Shown: piece by piece, positions 53,157 to 62,343 of the stretch
Numbering within the stretch: the stretch's first letter is position 1
How the letters are laid out: every line of letters starts with the position of its first letter
Source of the DNA: Paraburkholderia antibiotica
GTDB taxonomy: Bacteria; Pseudomonadota; Gammaproteobacteria; Burkholderiales; Burkholderiaceae
Assembly (NCBI RefSeq): GCF_012927125.1
Contig: NZ_JABBFZ010000004.1
Coordinates: 124,001-188,000, forward strand
Reading direction: 5' to 3'
DNA: 64,000 bases
Made by a program: the position numbers and the translations under genes
Notes under the pieces: generated by a model
What the model was told of the DNA's origin: nothing
Database searches by the model: none
Seen by the model: only the letters and a program-made list of their open reading frames with translations

Positions 53157-54560
53157 TCAGCGCGCCGGCCCATACGCCGGAAACGACACCCTGACCGCGA
53201 GCCCGCGCTCGCCGATACCCGCGCCGAGCTGCACGTTCGCGCCGAAATGCGCGGCGATCCGCTCGACGATCGATAAGCCCAGTCCACTACCCGTCGCCTG
53301 ATTGCCTGTTGCGCGGAAAAAGCGGTTCGTCAGACGCGCGAGATCGTCGGGCTCGACGCCCGGGCCGTCGTCGCGCACGCTCACGTGCACCTGCCCGTCC
53401 GCCTGACGCACCGACACTTCGACGTTGCCGCCCGCGCGTCCGTACTTGATCGCGTTATCGAGCAGATTGTCGAGCAGGATGCCGATCAGCACCGGCTCGG
53501 CGTCGATCTCGGCGAGCATGTCGCCGATCAGCATCACGCTCACATGTTTCTGCTGCGCGTTGCGCTCGTTCGCGAGCAGCGCGGTCTTCGCGATCGCCGC
53601 CGGCTTCAGCGGCTCGGTCGGCACTTTCTCCTGCACGTCGAGCCGCGCGAGCAGCAGCAGTTGCTCCGCGAGCCGCGCGCTGCGATCGACACCCTGCACG
53701 ACGCGCTCCATCGCGAGCCGCTGCAGCGCGATGTCCGGCTCGGCGAGCGCGACCTGCGCCTGCACCTTGATCGCGGCGAGCGGCGTTTTCAGTTCGTGCG
53801 CGGCATCGGCGGTAAATGCACGCTCGCGTTCGAGCGAACGATGCAGGCGCGCGAGCATCTGATTGATCGCATCGACGAGCGGCCACACCTCGATCGGCGT
53901 GCGGCCGATGCCGATCGGCTCCATCCGGTTGATGTCGCGCGAACGGATTGCGGCCGACAGCACCTGCAGCGGCGCGAGACTCCAGCCGATGCTGAACCAT
54001 ACGAGAACCGCCAGCACCGGCAGCGCGATCAGCGTCGGCCGCGCGATGCGGCGCGCGACGCCGCTCACCAGATCGCTGCGCGTATTGGCCGGCTCGAACA
54101 CGCGCACGCTATGGCCGAGCGTGCTGTTGCGCAGCGTGAACGAGTGATACATCTGGCCGCCCAGCATGATGTCCTGCGTGCCGCTCGTGGCCGGCAGCGG
54201 CAGATCCCATGCCATGAGCGCGTGCAGTTGCGGGCTGCCCGCCAGAACCTGACCGTTGGCGGCGAGCACCTGGAAGAGGGCGTCGCGCGGCAGGGTGTCG
54301 TCGTCGTCGAGATCGTTCGCGCCGGGGTCGCCGCCTTTTTCTTCTTCGCGCACGTCGATGCGCGCGTTGGCGAGCGTGGTCAGATTCGGCTGATCGAGCA
54401 GCGCGAGGATCTGCGCGAGCTCCGCGAGCCGCGCTTCTTCCCATTCGCCGACTTCGCGCGTCGCCTGCCGGTAGCTGGTGACGAGCGCGACGCCCCACAC
54501 GAGCGCGATACTCGCGAGCACGAGCAGCGCGAGGCGCCGACGAATCGACGGTCCCATCAT
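53157..54560 (-). CDS. Sensor histidine kinase, PmrB/QseC-like
   Basis: 467 residues. Membrane helices at about 8-30 and 175-195 enclose a ~145-residue periplasmic domain with a striking acidic patch (REEEKGGDPGANDLDDDDTL, residues 71-90). HAMP-like and HisKA domains follow, His255 in ADAAHELKTPLA, and HATPase motifs LDNAIKYG and GSGLGLSIVERIAA. Acidic patches in PmrB and PhoQ sense cations and cationic peptides. It overlaps the response regulator (ATGATG/TGA). It reads towards hpnL. Confidence 0.9.
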   Translation of the reverse strand: MMGPSIRRRLALLVLASIALVWGVALVTSYRQATREVGEWEEARLAELAQILALLDQPNLTTLANARIDVREEEKGGDPGANDLDDDDTLPRDALFQVLAANGQVLAGSPQLHALMAWDLPLPATSGTQDIMLGGQMYHSFTLRNSTLGHSVRVFEPANTRSDLVSGVARRIARPTLIALPVLAVLVWFSIGWSLAPLQVLSAAIRSRDINRMEPIGIGRTPIEVWPLVDAINQMLARLHRSLERERAFTADAAHELKTPLAAIKVQAQVALAEPDIALQRLAMERVVQGVDRSARLAEQLLLLARLDVQEKVPTEPLKPAAIAKTALLANERNAQQKHVSVMLIGDMLAEIDAEPVLIGILLDNLLDNAIKYGRAGGNVEVSVRQADGQVHVSVRDDGPGVEPDDLARLTNRFFRATGNQATGSGLGLSIVERIAAHFGANVQLGAGIGERGLAVRVSFPAYGPAR

Positions 54561-55216
54561 TCCTTCTCCATCACATAGCCGATATTGCGCACGGTCTTGA
54601 TCAGCCCCGCGCCGAGCTTCTTGCGCAGATTCGACACGTGTACCTCGATCGCATTGCTTTCGATTTCTTCCTGCCAGCCGTACAGGCTTTCCTCGAGTCG
54701 CGAGCGCGACTGCGGAATGCCGAGGTTGGTCAGCAATTGCAGCAGGATCGCCCATTCGCGCGACGTGAGTGGCACGCGGTTTGCATCGACCTGCACCGTT
54801 TGCGCGGCCGGATTCACTGTCAGATTCTGGTAACGAATCAGATCGATACTGCGTCCTTGTGCGCGGCGTAACAGCGCGCGGCAACGCGCGACCAGCTCGG
54901 TGAGATCGAACGGTTTGCCGAGGTAGTCGTCGGCGCCGGCTTCGAGACCGTCGACGCGATCGGCGACCGTGCCCTTCGCGGTCAGCACGAGCACCGGCAC
55001 GTGGTTGTCGGCGTCGCGCCAGCGCGTGAGCAGTTCCGTACCGCTCACGCGCGGCAGACCGAGATCGAGCACGACCAACGCGTATTGCGTGGTGTCGAGT
55101 GCCAGGCCGGCCTTATGGCCGTCGCGGGCCCAGTCGACCGTGAAGCCGGCCTGCCGCAGGCCCGCTTCGACACCGCAGCCGATCAGCTCGTCGTCTTCTA
55201 CGAGGAGTACACGCAT
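54557..55216 (-). CDS. OmpR-family response regulator, PmrA/QseB-like
   Basis: 219 residues. The receiver domain has the acidic pocket VEDDELI, phospho-acceptor Asp51 (VVLDLGLPRVSG) and K-loop GKPFDLTEL, and the C-terminal winged helix carries SREWAILLQLLTNLGIPQSR and EVHVSNLRKKLGAGLIKTVR. The ATG is at 55216. It lies between two operons that carry PmrA/QseB-type boxes and its own divergent region holds one of them at 55361-55377, so autoregulation and control of the hopanoid genes are likely. Confidence 0.93.
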   Translation of the reverse strand: MRVLLVEDDELIGCGVEAGLRQAGFTVDWARDGHKAGLALDTTQYALVVLDLGLPRVSGTELLTRWRDADNHVPVLVLTAKGTVADRVDGLEAGADDYLGKPFDLTELVARCRALLRRAQGRSIDLIRYQNLTVNPAAQTVQVDANRVPLTSREWAILLQLLTNLGIPQSRSRLEESLYGWQEEIESNAIEVHVSNLRKKLGAGLIKTVRNIGYVMEKE

Positions 55217-55360
55217 GAGGCAAAGATTCCATTGGGTAGTTTTATTGCATAACGTACCGCGTATTTATTCAAGCGGCGGTTCATGCACGCCTGTGCGCAA
55301 CCGGACGTGCCCGGCAAGTTTAACCACGCCGTTCGTTAGCCGCTTCATACCTTGCGGTTG

Positions 55361-55393
55361 CTTAAGGTTTCCTTCAGCTTGAATCGATACTAT
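55361..55393 (+). promoter_or_regulatory. PmrA/QseB-type box and promoter of the second hopanoid operon
   Basis: CTTAAG-GTTTC-CTTCAG (55361-55377), ten bases, then TACTAT (55388-55393). The first 20 bases match the hpnJ box with one difference, and the -10 and spacing are identical. On the other strand CTTAAG is followed at 11 bases by TATGAA, so the box may also drive the leftward response-regulator gene. Confidence 0.72.
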
Positions 55394-55603
55394 CGACGCG
55401 CTATCAATGGTCGTCGCAGGGTGTGATGTGCGCGCGAGACCATAGCATCGTCGGATCGTCGCAATCCGATCGTAAGGACTTCGATGGATCGATGCGGCAG
55501 ACATCATTATGCCGATCGATGTCGTCTGCAGGCGACACCAGCGAGTTCTCCGCCCATGACGTCGCGCATCCGTCAGCTCACGGGACCACGCGAGAGGCAC
55601 GTT

Positions 55604-55954
55604 ATGAAGCCAGTCATCATCGACATGCTGCGAGCCCATCTGCTGATCGCCTCTCTCACGGCCGTTGGCGTCGAGGTGGTGTTATGTCTCGCGCTGCCGG
55701 TGCTGCCGGTTCCCGAGGCGTTTTTCGATTCCACTTCGTTCCGGCTGTTCGCGCTGGCGGTGATCGTCGGCGGTGTGGCGGTAGCGCGCGAATTCGCGCA
55801 GGATGCTTTTTACTCCGCGCTGCAACGCGATTTCGTTACACCGGCTGGCGTCGGCAATGCGTCGGTCGCGCTCGCGCCCGATTGTCCGCGGCGCTGGCTC
55901 GTCGTGCTACATCTGCGTCTGACAGGGCGACCGTTCGTGCTGGCCGGGCACTGA
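55604..55954 (+). CDS. Small predicted membrane protein at the head of the second hopanoid operon (116 aa)
   Basis: It has hydrophobic segments at about residues 10-34 and 46-62 (FRLFALAVIVGGVAVA), then a soluble tail. AGAGG lies before the ATG at 55604. No family recognised. It ends 12 bases before the second HpnI-type gene, so it is almost certainly co-transcribed with it and shares its promoter at 55361. Confidence 0.65.
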   Translation: MKPVIIDMLRAHLLIASLTAVGVEVVLCLALPVLPVPEAFFDSTSFRLFALAVIVGGVAVAREFAQDAFYSALQRDFVTPAGVGNASVALAPDCPRRWLVVLHLRLTGRPFVLAGH

Positions 55955-55966
55955 CGGATTCGGACA

Positions 55967-57241
55967 ATGCTGGCGCACGCATTGACGGTAGGTGAATGGG
56001 TTCTGCTGGCGGGGTGCATCGGCGCATCGATCTATACGATGGCAGCCGCGTTGACGATGCCGTTTTTCACCGCGCGGCATAAGTCGAATCATCATGGCAG
56101 GACCACGCGTGCCGCGCGCAATGCGTCGCTCAACGGCGCCTGTCATGCCGCCACTTCTTTCCATCCGTTCTCGCAGGTCGGCGTCAGCGTGCTGAAACCG
56201 CTGTGCGGCGCCGAGCCGCGCCTTTACGAAAATCTGCGCACCTTCTGCGAACAGCGGCATCGGCACTTCCAGCTGGTGCTCGGCGTGTCGTCGCCGCACG
56301 ATCCGGCGATCGCGGTGGTGCGCCGTTTGCAGGCCGCCTATCCAACGCACGACATCGAACTCGCGATCGACACGCGCGTGCACGGCAGCAATCTGAAGGT
56401 CAGCAATCTGATCAACATGGCGGCGCGCGCGCGTCACGACGTGATCGTGATCGCCGACAGCGACATCGCGGTCGATGCGGATTATCTCGACAGCGTGGCC
56501 GCGCCGCTCGCGGACCCGAACGTCGGCGTGGTCACGTGCCTGTACGTCGCGCGCGGCGTCGGCGGTTTCTGGCCGCGCGTCGGCGCATTGTTCATCAACG
56601 AATGGTTCGCGCCGTCGGTGCGCGTTGCGCATGCGCTGGGTTCGCGCCGCTTCGGCTTCGGTGCGACGCTCGCGTTGCGGCGCGCGACGCTCGATCGCAT
56701 CGGCGGCTTCGATGCGCTGAAGAATTGCCTCGCCGACGATTACTGGCTTGCCGAACACGTGCGCGCACTCGGGTTGCAAACGGTGCTGTCGCGCGTGATG
56801 GTCGCCACCGACGTGATCGAGCCGACCTTCGCCGCGCTGTGGCAGCGCGAAACGCGCTGGCTGCGCACGATCCGCTCGATCAACCCATCCGGTTTCGCGT
56901 CGCTGCTGATCACGTTCCCGACGCCTTGGCTGTTGACGAGCGTGTGGCTGAGCGCGTCGTTGGCGACGAGCGCGTGCGTTCATACGCCGTTCGCGGTGGT
57001 GGTGGCGAGCGCATCGGCGAGCGCGCTGAGCTTTGGCGCGCGCCTGCTGCTGCATCTGCGGGCGTCGCGCCGCACGCGTACGTTCTGGCGCGATCTGCCG
57101 CTGCTGCCGTTGCGCGATACGCTGCTCGCGCTGCAATGGCTCGTCAGCGCGTTCGGTTCGCAGGTGGCGCGGCGCGGCGCGCGCATGCAGGTCGGCACGA
57201 CGGCCGCCGAGCGTCGTGGTCGGCTCGACAGTCTCACGTGA
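55967..57241 (+). CDS. hpnI: Second HpnI-type glycosyltransferase
   Basis: 424 residues. The same plan as the gene at 50391: N-terminal helix (about 10-32), GT-A domain with DSD at 164-166 (VIADSDIAVD), the QRETRWLRTIRS acceptor motif, and C-terminal helices. It has an extra ~40-residue His/Arg/Ser-rich loop (residues 38-72) after the first helix that the other copy lacks. As it sits directly before hpnK it may be the GlcNAc transferase that supplies HpnK, leaving the other copy for a different sugar, or the two may be redundant. Confidence 0.88.
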   Translation: MLAHALTVGEWVLLAGCIGASIYTMAAALTMPFFTARHKSNHHGRTTRAARNASLNGACHAATSFHPFSQVGVSVLKPLCGAEPRLYENLRTFCEQRHRHFQLVLGVSSPHDPAIAVVRRLQAAYPTHDIELAIDTRVHGSNLKVSNLINMAARARHDVIVIADSDIAVDADYLDSVAAPLADPNVGVVTCLYVARGVGGFWPRVGALFINEWFAPSVRVAHALGSRRFGFGATLALRRATLDRIGGFDALKNCLADDYWLAEHVRALGLQTVLSRVMVATDVIEPTFAALWQRETRWLRTIRSINPSGFASLLITFPTPWLLTSVWLSASLATSACVHTPFAVVVASASASALSFGARLLLHLRASRRTRTFWRDLPLLPLRDTLLALQWLVSAFGSQVARRGARMQVGTTAAERRGRLDSLT

Positions 57242-57249
57242 ATCGCGCG

Positions 57250-58092
57250 ATGAAACCTGCAATGGAACCCTCGACACCGAACGCCACCCGCGGACTGATC
57301 GTCACCGCCGACGACTTCGGCCTGCATCCGCGCGTCAATGCCGCGGTCGAACGCGCGCATCGCGACGGCGTGTTGCGCGCCGCGAGCCTGATGGTCGGCG
57401 CGCCGGCCGTCGAGGATGCGCTCGCCCGCGCACGGGCGTTGCCGGCGTTGCGGGTGGGCCTGCATCTGGTGCTCGCCGACGGCGCCGCGCTGACGCCGCG
57501 CGCGCAGATCGCCGCGTTGCTCGACGAGCATGGCCGCTTCGGCAGCAACATGGTGCGCGACGGCATGCGTTTTTTCTTTCTGCCGCACGTGCGCCGGCAA
57601 CTCGCGCGCGAAATTCGCGCGCAATTCGAAGCGTTCGCCGCGACCGGCCTGACACTCGACCACGTGAACACGCACAAGCATTTTCATCTGCATCCGACCG
57701 TGCTCGATCTGATTCTCGACATCGGCCGCGACTACGGAATGAAGGCGATGCGTCTGCCGTTCGAGGCGAACGCGCCGCTCTGGCTACGCCCGTGGATCGC
57801 GCACGTGAAGACGCGGCTCGAGCGCGCGGGCGTCGCGCACAACGACTACGTGGTCGGTATCGCCGCGAGCGGCCGCATGGACGAAGCGGCGTGGCTCGCC
57901 GCGCTCGCCGATCTGCCGCACGGGGTCGGCGAGATCTACTGTCATCCGGCGTTCTGCGGCGATGCGTTGAGCGATGGCATGCGCGATTACCGTCATGCCG
58001 ACGAACTGCAGGCGCTGCTGTCGCCGCGCGTGGCCGCCGCGATCCGCGCGCTGGGCGCGCGGGTCGGGGGATTCGCGGACGTGCTGGCGTGA
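57250..58092 (+). CDS. hpnK: Hopanoid biosynthesis deacetylase HpnK (YdjC/ChbG family)
   Basis: 280 residues from this start. TADDFGLHPRVN (residues 19-30) has the metal Asp pair, and LDHVNTHKHFHLHPTVLDL supplies the metal His residues. HpnK removes the acetyl group from bacteriohopanetetrol GlcNAc to give glucosamine, before HpnJ. The start could also be GTG 57238 (overlapping the hpnI-type stop) or ATG 57262; none has a clear ribosome site. It is the last gene of the operon and convergent with the RND gene. Confidence 0.92.
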   Translation: MKPAMEPSTPNATRGLIVTADDFGLHPRVNAAVERAHRDGVLRAASLMVGAPAVEDALARARALPALRVGLHLVLADGAALTPRAQIAALLDEHGRFGSNMVRDGMRFFFLPHVRRQLAREIRAQFEAFAATGLTLDHVNTHKHFHLHPTVLDLILDIGRDYGMKAMRLPFEANAPLWLRPWIAHVKTRLERAGVAHNDYVVGIAASGRMDEAAWLAALADLPHGVGEIYCHPAFCGDALSDGMRDYRHADELQALLSPRVAAAIRALGARVGGFADVLA

Positions 58093-58141
58093 GATAACGG
58101 CTGCCGCGCGGCACGCACGACGCACCGTGCGTACCGATCGA

Positions 58142-61100
58142 TCACACAGCCTGCTTCTTCATCAACAGCTTCAGCAGGACTGGCAGCAGTACCAGCACGA
58201 GCGGCAATTGCACGATCAGCCCGGAAATGATCGCGATCGCGAGCGGTTGCTGCATCGCCGAGCCTTGCCCCAACGCGAACGCGAGCGGCAACAGCGCGAG
58301 GATCGCGGCGATCGTCGTCATCGCGATTGGACGCAGACGGTTGCGGCCGGCGGCCTGCAACGCGTCGTCGAACGGCATGTCCTCGTCGCGCACCAGCGCC
58401 TGCAACTCCGACACATAGAAGATCGCGACCTCGGTGACGATGCCGATAATCATCGTCATCCCCATCATCGCCGAGATGTTCAACTCGATACCGGTGATCC
58501 ACAGGCCGATGAAGACCGCTCCCGCCGCGAGCAGCGGCATGATCAACACTGCGAGCGCGACCCGCAGTCGTTCGTAGAGGAACAGCAGCAGCCCGAACAC
58601 CAGCGCGATCGCCGCGCCGAACACGCTCAGCAGCCCCTTGAAGGCAATCTGCTGTTGCTGGTACAGACCGCCGAGTTCGTAGTAGACGCCGGCGGGCAGC
58701 AGGTTCGCGTCGCCGAGCGCCTTTTGCACGTCGGCAATCGTCGAACCGAGATCGCGCCCGTCGATGCGCGCGGTCACGGCGACCATCCGCTTCAGGTTCG
58801 AGCGGCTGATCTCGGGCTGACCGGTCACCGTCACGCGATCGGCGACGCGCTTCAGCGCGAACAGATGTCCGTCCGGCGCGCGGATCTGTAACTGTCCGAG
58901 TTGCGTATCGGTCATCTGGCGCACGCCGTCGACCCGCACGCGCACGCCGACCGTTTTCGGGCCGCTCTGGAATTGCGTCGCGACGTTGCCTTCGAGCATA
59001 TCGGTGACCGCCTGCGCGATCGCCTGCGGGTCCATCCCTTCTGCCGCGGCGGCAGCGGGCAGGATGTGCAGTTCGATCGCATCGCCGGCGGGATTGATGC
59101 CGTCGTTCACATCGACGATGCCTTGAATCTGGCCGATGCGCGCGGCGACCTTGCGCGCGGTGGCGTCGAGCGTGTTGGGGTCGTCGGAGAAGATCTTGAT
59201 CTGCACCGGCTGCGGCACCGCGGTCAGATCGCCGATCAGATCTTCCATCAGCTGCGCGAGTTCGATGCTGACGCCCGGCACCTGCGCGTCGATCTGAGAG
59301 CGGATTTCCTCCATCACGGTGTCGATCGGTTCGCGCTTGCCGGACTTCAGCCGCACGAAAAAGTCGCCTTTGTTCGGCTCGTTCAGATCGCCGCCGAGAC
59401 CCGCGCCGGTGCGTCGCGAATAGGTCGCGACGTTCGGATTGGCGCGCACGATCTGCTCGATCTGCTTCATCAGCCGGTCGGTTTCGGTGATCGAGGTGCC
59501 CGGCCGCGTGTGATAGTCGAGCACGAAGCCGCCTTCGTCCATGCTCGGCATGAAGCCGCTGCCGACGCGCGTGAACGCGAACGCCGCGACGACGATCAAC
59601 GGCACGACGCCCAGCAACACGAGCGGCGGCCGTGCGATCACACGCCCGACCGTCACCGCATAGCGACGGTTCAGCCACGCGGCGAAACGCGTTTCCTTGT
59701 GCTCCTCGGCGTCTTCCGGCTTCAGCCAGCGGTCGCACAGGATCGGCACCGCGAGCCACGTGACCAGAAACGAAATCAGCAGCGCGCTTGCCATCGTCAG
59801 CGACAGCGCCTTGAAAAACGCCCCCGTCACGCCTGACAGAAAGGCGAGCGGCACGAAGATGATCAGCGTCGCCGCCGACGAACCCGCGAGCGGCCGCGTA
59901 AATTCGAGCGCCGCGGCCATCACGCGGCCGTGAAACGCGCGCGCGCCGGCCTCGCGCATGCGTCGCACGATGTGTTCGATCATCACGATCGCATCGTCGA
60001 TCACGAGGCCGACCGCCGCGGCCATGCCGCCTAGCGTCATGATGTTGAAGCCCATGCCGAACACGTCGAGCAGCAGGATCGTCGTGGCCATCACGACCGG
60101 CACCAGCGCGACCGCGATCGCGGTGATCTTCCAGTTGCGCAGGAACACGAACAGCGTCAGTGCGGCGAGCACCACGCCGATCATGATCGCGTCGCGCACG
60201 CTGGTGGCCGACGCGATCACGAGTTCGCTCTGGTCGTACCAGTTCGACAGATGCACGCCTGCGGGCATCTGCGGCTCGAACGCGGCGAGCTTCGCACGAA
60301 TCGCGCGCGCCATCGCGACGCTGTTCGCGCCGGGCTGTTGATAGACGTTCAGCAGGACCGCATCCTGACCGTCGGCGGTGACGCGCATCCATTGCGGCAC
60401 GACGCCCTGGCTCATCGTCGCGACGTCGCCGAGACGGACCTGCGCGCCGTTTGCATTGGCGTTGGCGGACACGACGACGTTGCGCAGTTCGTCGAGCTGC
60501 GTGATGGTCGAATTCGTGACGACGAGGTACAGCTTGTCGTGATCCTCGATGCGGCCGTTCGCCATCAGCACGTTGCTGGCGCCGATCGCCTTCGAGACAT
60601 CCGCGAGCGACAGCTTGTACGCGGCGAGGCGTGCGGGATCGATGGCAACCTCGAACTCGTCCAGCGCGCCGCCGGTCACCTCGACGCGCGCGACGCCTTC
60701 CACCGACGACAGCAGCGGCCGCATCTGGAACTGCGCGAGATCGCGCAGCGCGGCGAGCGATTGTCGCGTCGACGTCAGGCTGTACGCGAGCACCGGAAAC
60801 ACGGTCGGGTCCATGCGCCGCACCTGCATCGTCGTGCCGGGCGGCAGCGTCGCGAGAATTTCGCTGATCGCCGATTGCGCCTGCAAGGTCGCCTGCGCCA
60901 TGTCGGTGCCCCAGTCGAAGTTCAGCGAGATTTCCGCGGCGCCGCGGCTCGTCGTCGAGTTGACGTCGCGCACGTTCGGCACGTGGCGCAGCGCTTCCTC
61001 GACCGGCATCGTGACGAGCGTCGTCATCTGCTCGGCGGGGCGGTCGCCGGCATCGAGCGACACGACCGCGCGCGGAAACGCGACGTTCGGAAACAGCGAG

Positions 61101-61201
61101 ATCGGCAGACGGAACGCGGTCAGCGCGCCGGCAATCGCGAGCAGCGCGATCACGAACAGTAGCGAGCGGCGATGCGTCTGCATCCATTGGCCGAAGTTCA
61201 T
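58142..61201 (-). CDS. RND efflux transporter, inner-membrane permease subunit
   Basis: 1019 residues, twelve helices and two large periplasmic loops. The fourth-helix proton-relay motif GLVIDDAIVMIEHI (twin Asp) and GGMAAAVGLVIDD are typical of HAE/HME-type RND pumps; the metal-pump methionine clusters are not evident. The start ATG overlaps the adaptor stop (ATGA). It is not HpnN, which is shorter and works without adaptor and channel. Substrate unknown; the location and shared promoter element suggest envelope stress. Confidence 0.92.
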   Translation of the reverse strand: MNFGQWMQTHRRSLLFVIALLAIAGALTAFRLPISLFPNVAFPRAVVSLDAGDRPAEQMTTLVTMPVEEALRHVPNVRDVNSTTSRGAAEISLNFDWGTDMAQATLQAQSAISEILATLPPGTTMQVRRMDPTVFPVLAYSLTSTRQSLAALRDLAQFQMRPLLSSVEGVARVEVTGGALDEFEVAIDPARLAAYKLSLADVSKAIGASNVLMANGRIEDHDKLYLVVTNSTITQLDELRNVVVSANANANGAQVRLGDVATMSQGVVPQWMRVTADGQDAVLLNVYQQPGANSVAMARAIRAKLAAFEPQMPAGVHLSNWYDQSELVIASATSVRDAIMIGVVLAALTLFVFLRNWKITAIAVALVPVVMATTILLLDVFGMGFNIMTLGGMAAAVGLVIDDAIVMIEHIVRRMREAGARAFHGRVMAAALEFTRPLAGSSAATLIIFVPLAFLSGVTGAFFKALSLTMASALLISFLVTWLAVPILCDRWLKPEDAEEHKETRFAAWLNRRYAVTVGRVIARPPLVLLGVVPLIVVAAFAFTRVGSGFMPSMDEGGFVLDYHTRPGTSITETDRLMKQIEQIVRANPNVATYSRRTGAGLGGDLNEPNKGDFFVRLKSGKREPIDTVMEEIRSQIDAQVPGVSIELAQLMEDLIGDLTAVPQPVQIKIFSDDPNTLDATARKVAARIGQIQGIVDVNDGINPAGDAIELHILPAAAAAEGMDPQAIAQAVTDMLEGNVATQFQSGPKTVGVRVRVDGVRQMTDTQLGQLQIRAPDGHLFALKRVADRVTVTGQPEISRSNLKRMVAVTARIDGRDLGSTIADVQKALGDANLLPAGVYYELGGLYQQQQIAFKGLLSVFGAAIALVFGLLLFLYERLRVALAVLIMPLLAAGAVFIGLWITGIELNISAMMGMTMIIGIVTEVAIFYVSELQALVRDEDMPFDDALQAAGRNRLRPIAMTTIAAILALLPLAFALGQGSAMQQPLAIAIISGLIVQLPLVLVLLPVLLKLLMKKQAV

Positions 61202-62343
61202 CGCGCGCCATCTCCACCGGTGCGTACCGCCATGCCGTCGTTCAACTCATAGTTGCCGCTGGTGACGACACCGAGCGCGGGATCGAGCGGCCCATCGACG
61301 CCATAGCGCGCTCCGTTTTCGACCGCGATGTTCACCGCGACGCGATGGGCACGGTGCTGCGGCGTGATCTGGAACACGTACGCGTGCTGACCGTCCTCGA
61401 GCACGGCCGCGCGCGGCAGGATCCAGTGCGTGCCGTTGCGCGTCGCGATGTCGGCGACGACGCGCGTGCCCGGGATGAACGGCGTCTGCGCGAGCGGGAA
61501 CGTCGCGCTGACGTTGACCAGTTGGGATTGCTGATCGATCGATGCGCCGACCAGAATCACGCGGCCTTCGACGGAGGTCTTCGCGAGCGCGGCGGACAGG
61601 CCGCGCAGGGTCACCGTATCGCCGGGGTGGGTTGTGGCGGCATCGCTGGGCTCTACGCCGAGCAGCACGTTGGCTCTTGCGTCAGGGCTTGCGTCACGAT
61701 TCGTGCCGCTCGCGAGCTGCAGGATTGCCGCGCCGGCCTGCAACTGGTCGCCTTGTGCCGCCGACAACTGCAGCACCACGCCGTCGAACGGCGCCGTCAC
61801 GATCTTGTCGCCGTTTGCGATGCCGGTCCGATTCTGCGCGGCGAGCGCTTCGCGCGCATCGTCGACGGCCTTGCTTGCATTGGCGAGCTGCGATTGCGTC
61901 GCGAGGTTTTTGTCGTACAGCGACCGCATGCGTGTTAACTCGCCTTGCGCGAGCGTCAGCGCGCTTCTCGCCTGGGCGGCGGCAAGCACGGCAGCGGGAT
62001 CGGCCTGCACGACGCACAGAGGCGCGCCGCGTTTGACGGTTTCGCCGGCCTGCACGCGCATCTGTGCGATACGCGCGACGTAGGGCAGGTTGATCGTCGT
62101 CACGCTCGACGCGGTGGCCGCGACGATCCCGAAGCCGCGCACGGGTTGGGCAATCTCGGCGCGTTGCACGCGCACGGTCTGTACCGCGACCGACGGTTGC
62201 GGCTCGTGGGCGGCGCTATCGTCCGCGCGGACCGGATGAATGGCGGCATACAGCAGCACCGCGGCAACGAGCGGCGCGACGACGGCCGCGACACGCGGCC
62301 ACGACCGTCGTGCTGAAAACAGGTTAAGCGGGCTATTTCGCAT
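61198..62343 (-). CDS. RND efflux periplasmic adaptor (membrane fusion protein)
   Basis: 381 residues. An N-terminal anchor or signal at about 13-34, lipoyl/hairpin segments (ARIAQMRVQAGETVKRGAPL, then ELTRMRSLYDKNLATQSQLA and DGVVLQLSAAQGDQL) and a beta-barrel with GTRVVADIATRNGTHWILPR. The start ATG lies 11 bases inside the end of the outer-membrane gene, and the stop overlaps the pump start. It links the pump to the channel. Confidence 0.9.
   Translation of the reverse strand: MRNSPLNLFSARRSWPRVAAVVAPLVAAVLLYAAIHPVRADDSAAHEPQPSVAVQTVRVQRAEIAQPVRGFGIVAATASSVTTINLPYVARIAQMRVQAGETVKRGAPLCVVQADPAAVLAAAQARSALTLAQGELTRMRSLYDKNLATQSQLANASKAVDDAREALAAQNRTGIANGDKIVTAPFDGVVLQLSAAQGDQLQAGAAILQLASGTNRDASPDARANVLLGVEPSDAATTHPGDTVTLRGLSAALAKTSVEGRVILVGASIDQQSQLVNVSATFPLAQTPFIPGTRVVADIATRNGTHWILPRAAVLEDGQHAYVFQITPQHRAHRVAVNIAVENGARYGVDGPLDPALGVVTSGNYELNDGMAVRTGGDGAR

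Noticed and set aside
58142..61201. Calling the RND permease HpnN.
   Set aside because: HpnN is a shorter single-gene transporter of the MmpL-like type; this one is a classic pump with adaptor and channel.
57993..61217. A 1074-codon open frame on the minus strand overlapping the RND permease in another frame.
   Set aside because: It is Arg/Ala/Asp-rich without any domain, and the overlapping 1019-residue RND frame has clear family motifs. Long shadow frames are common at this GC content.
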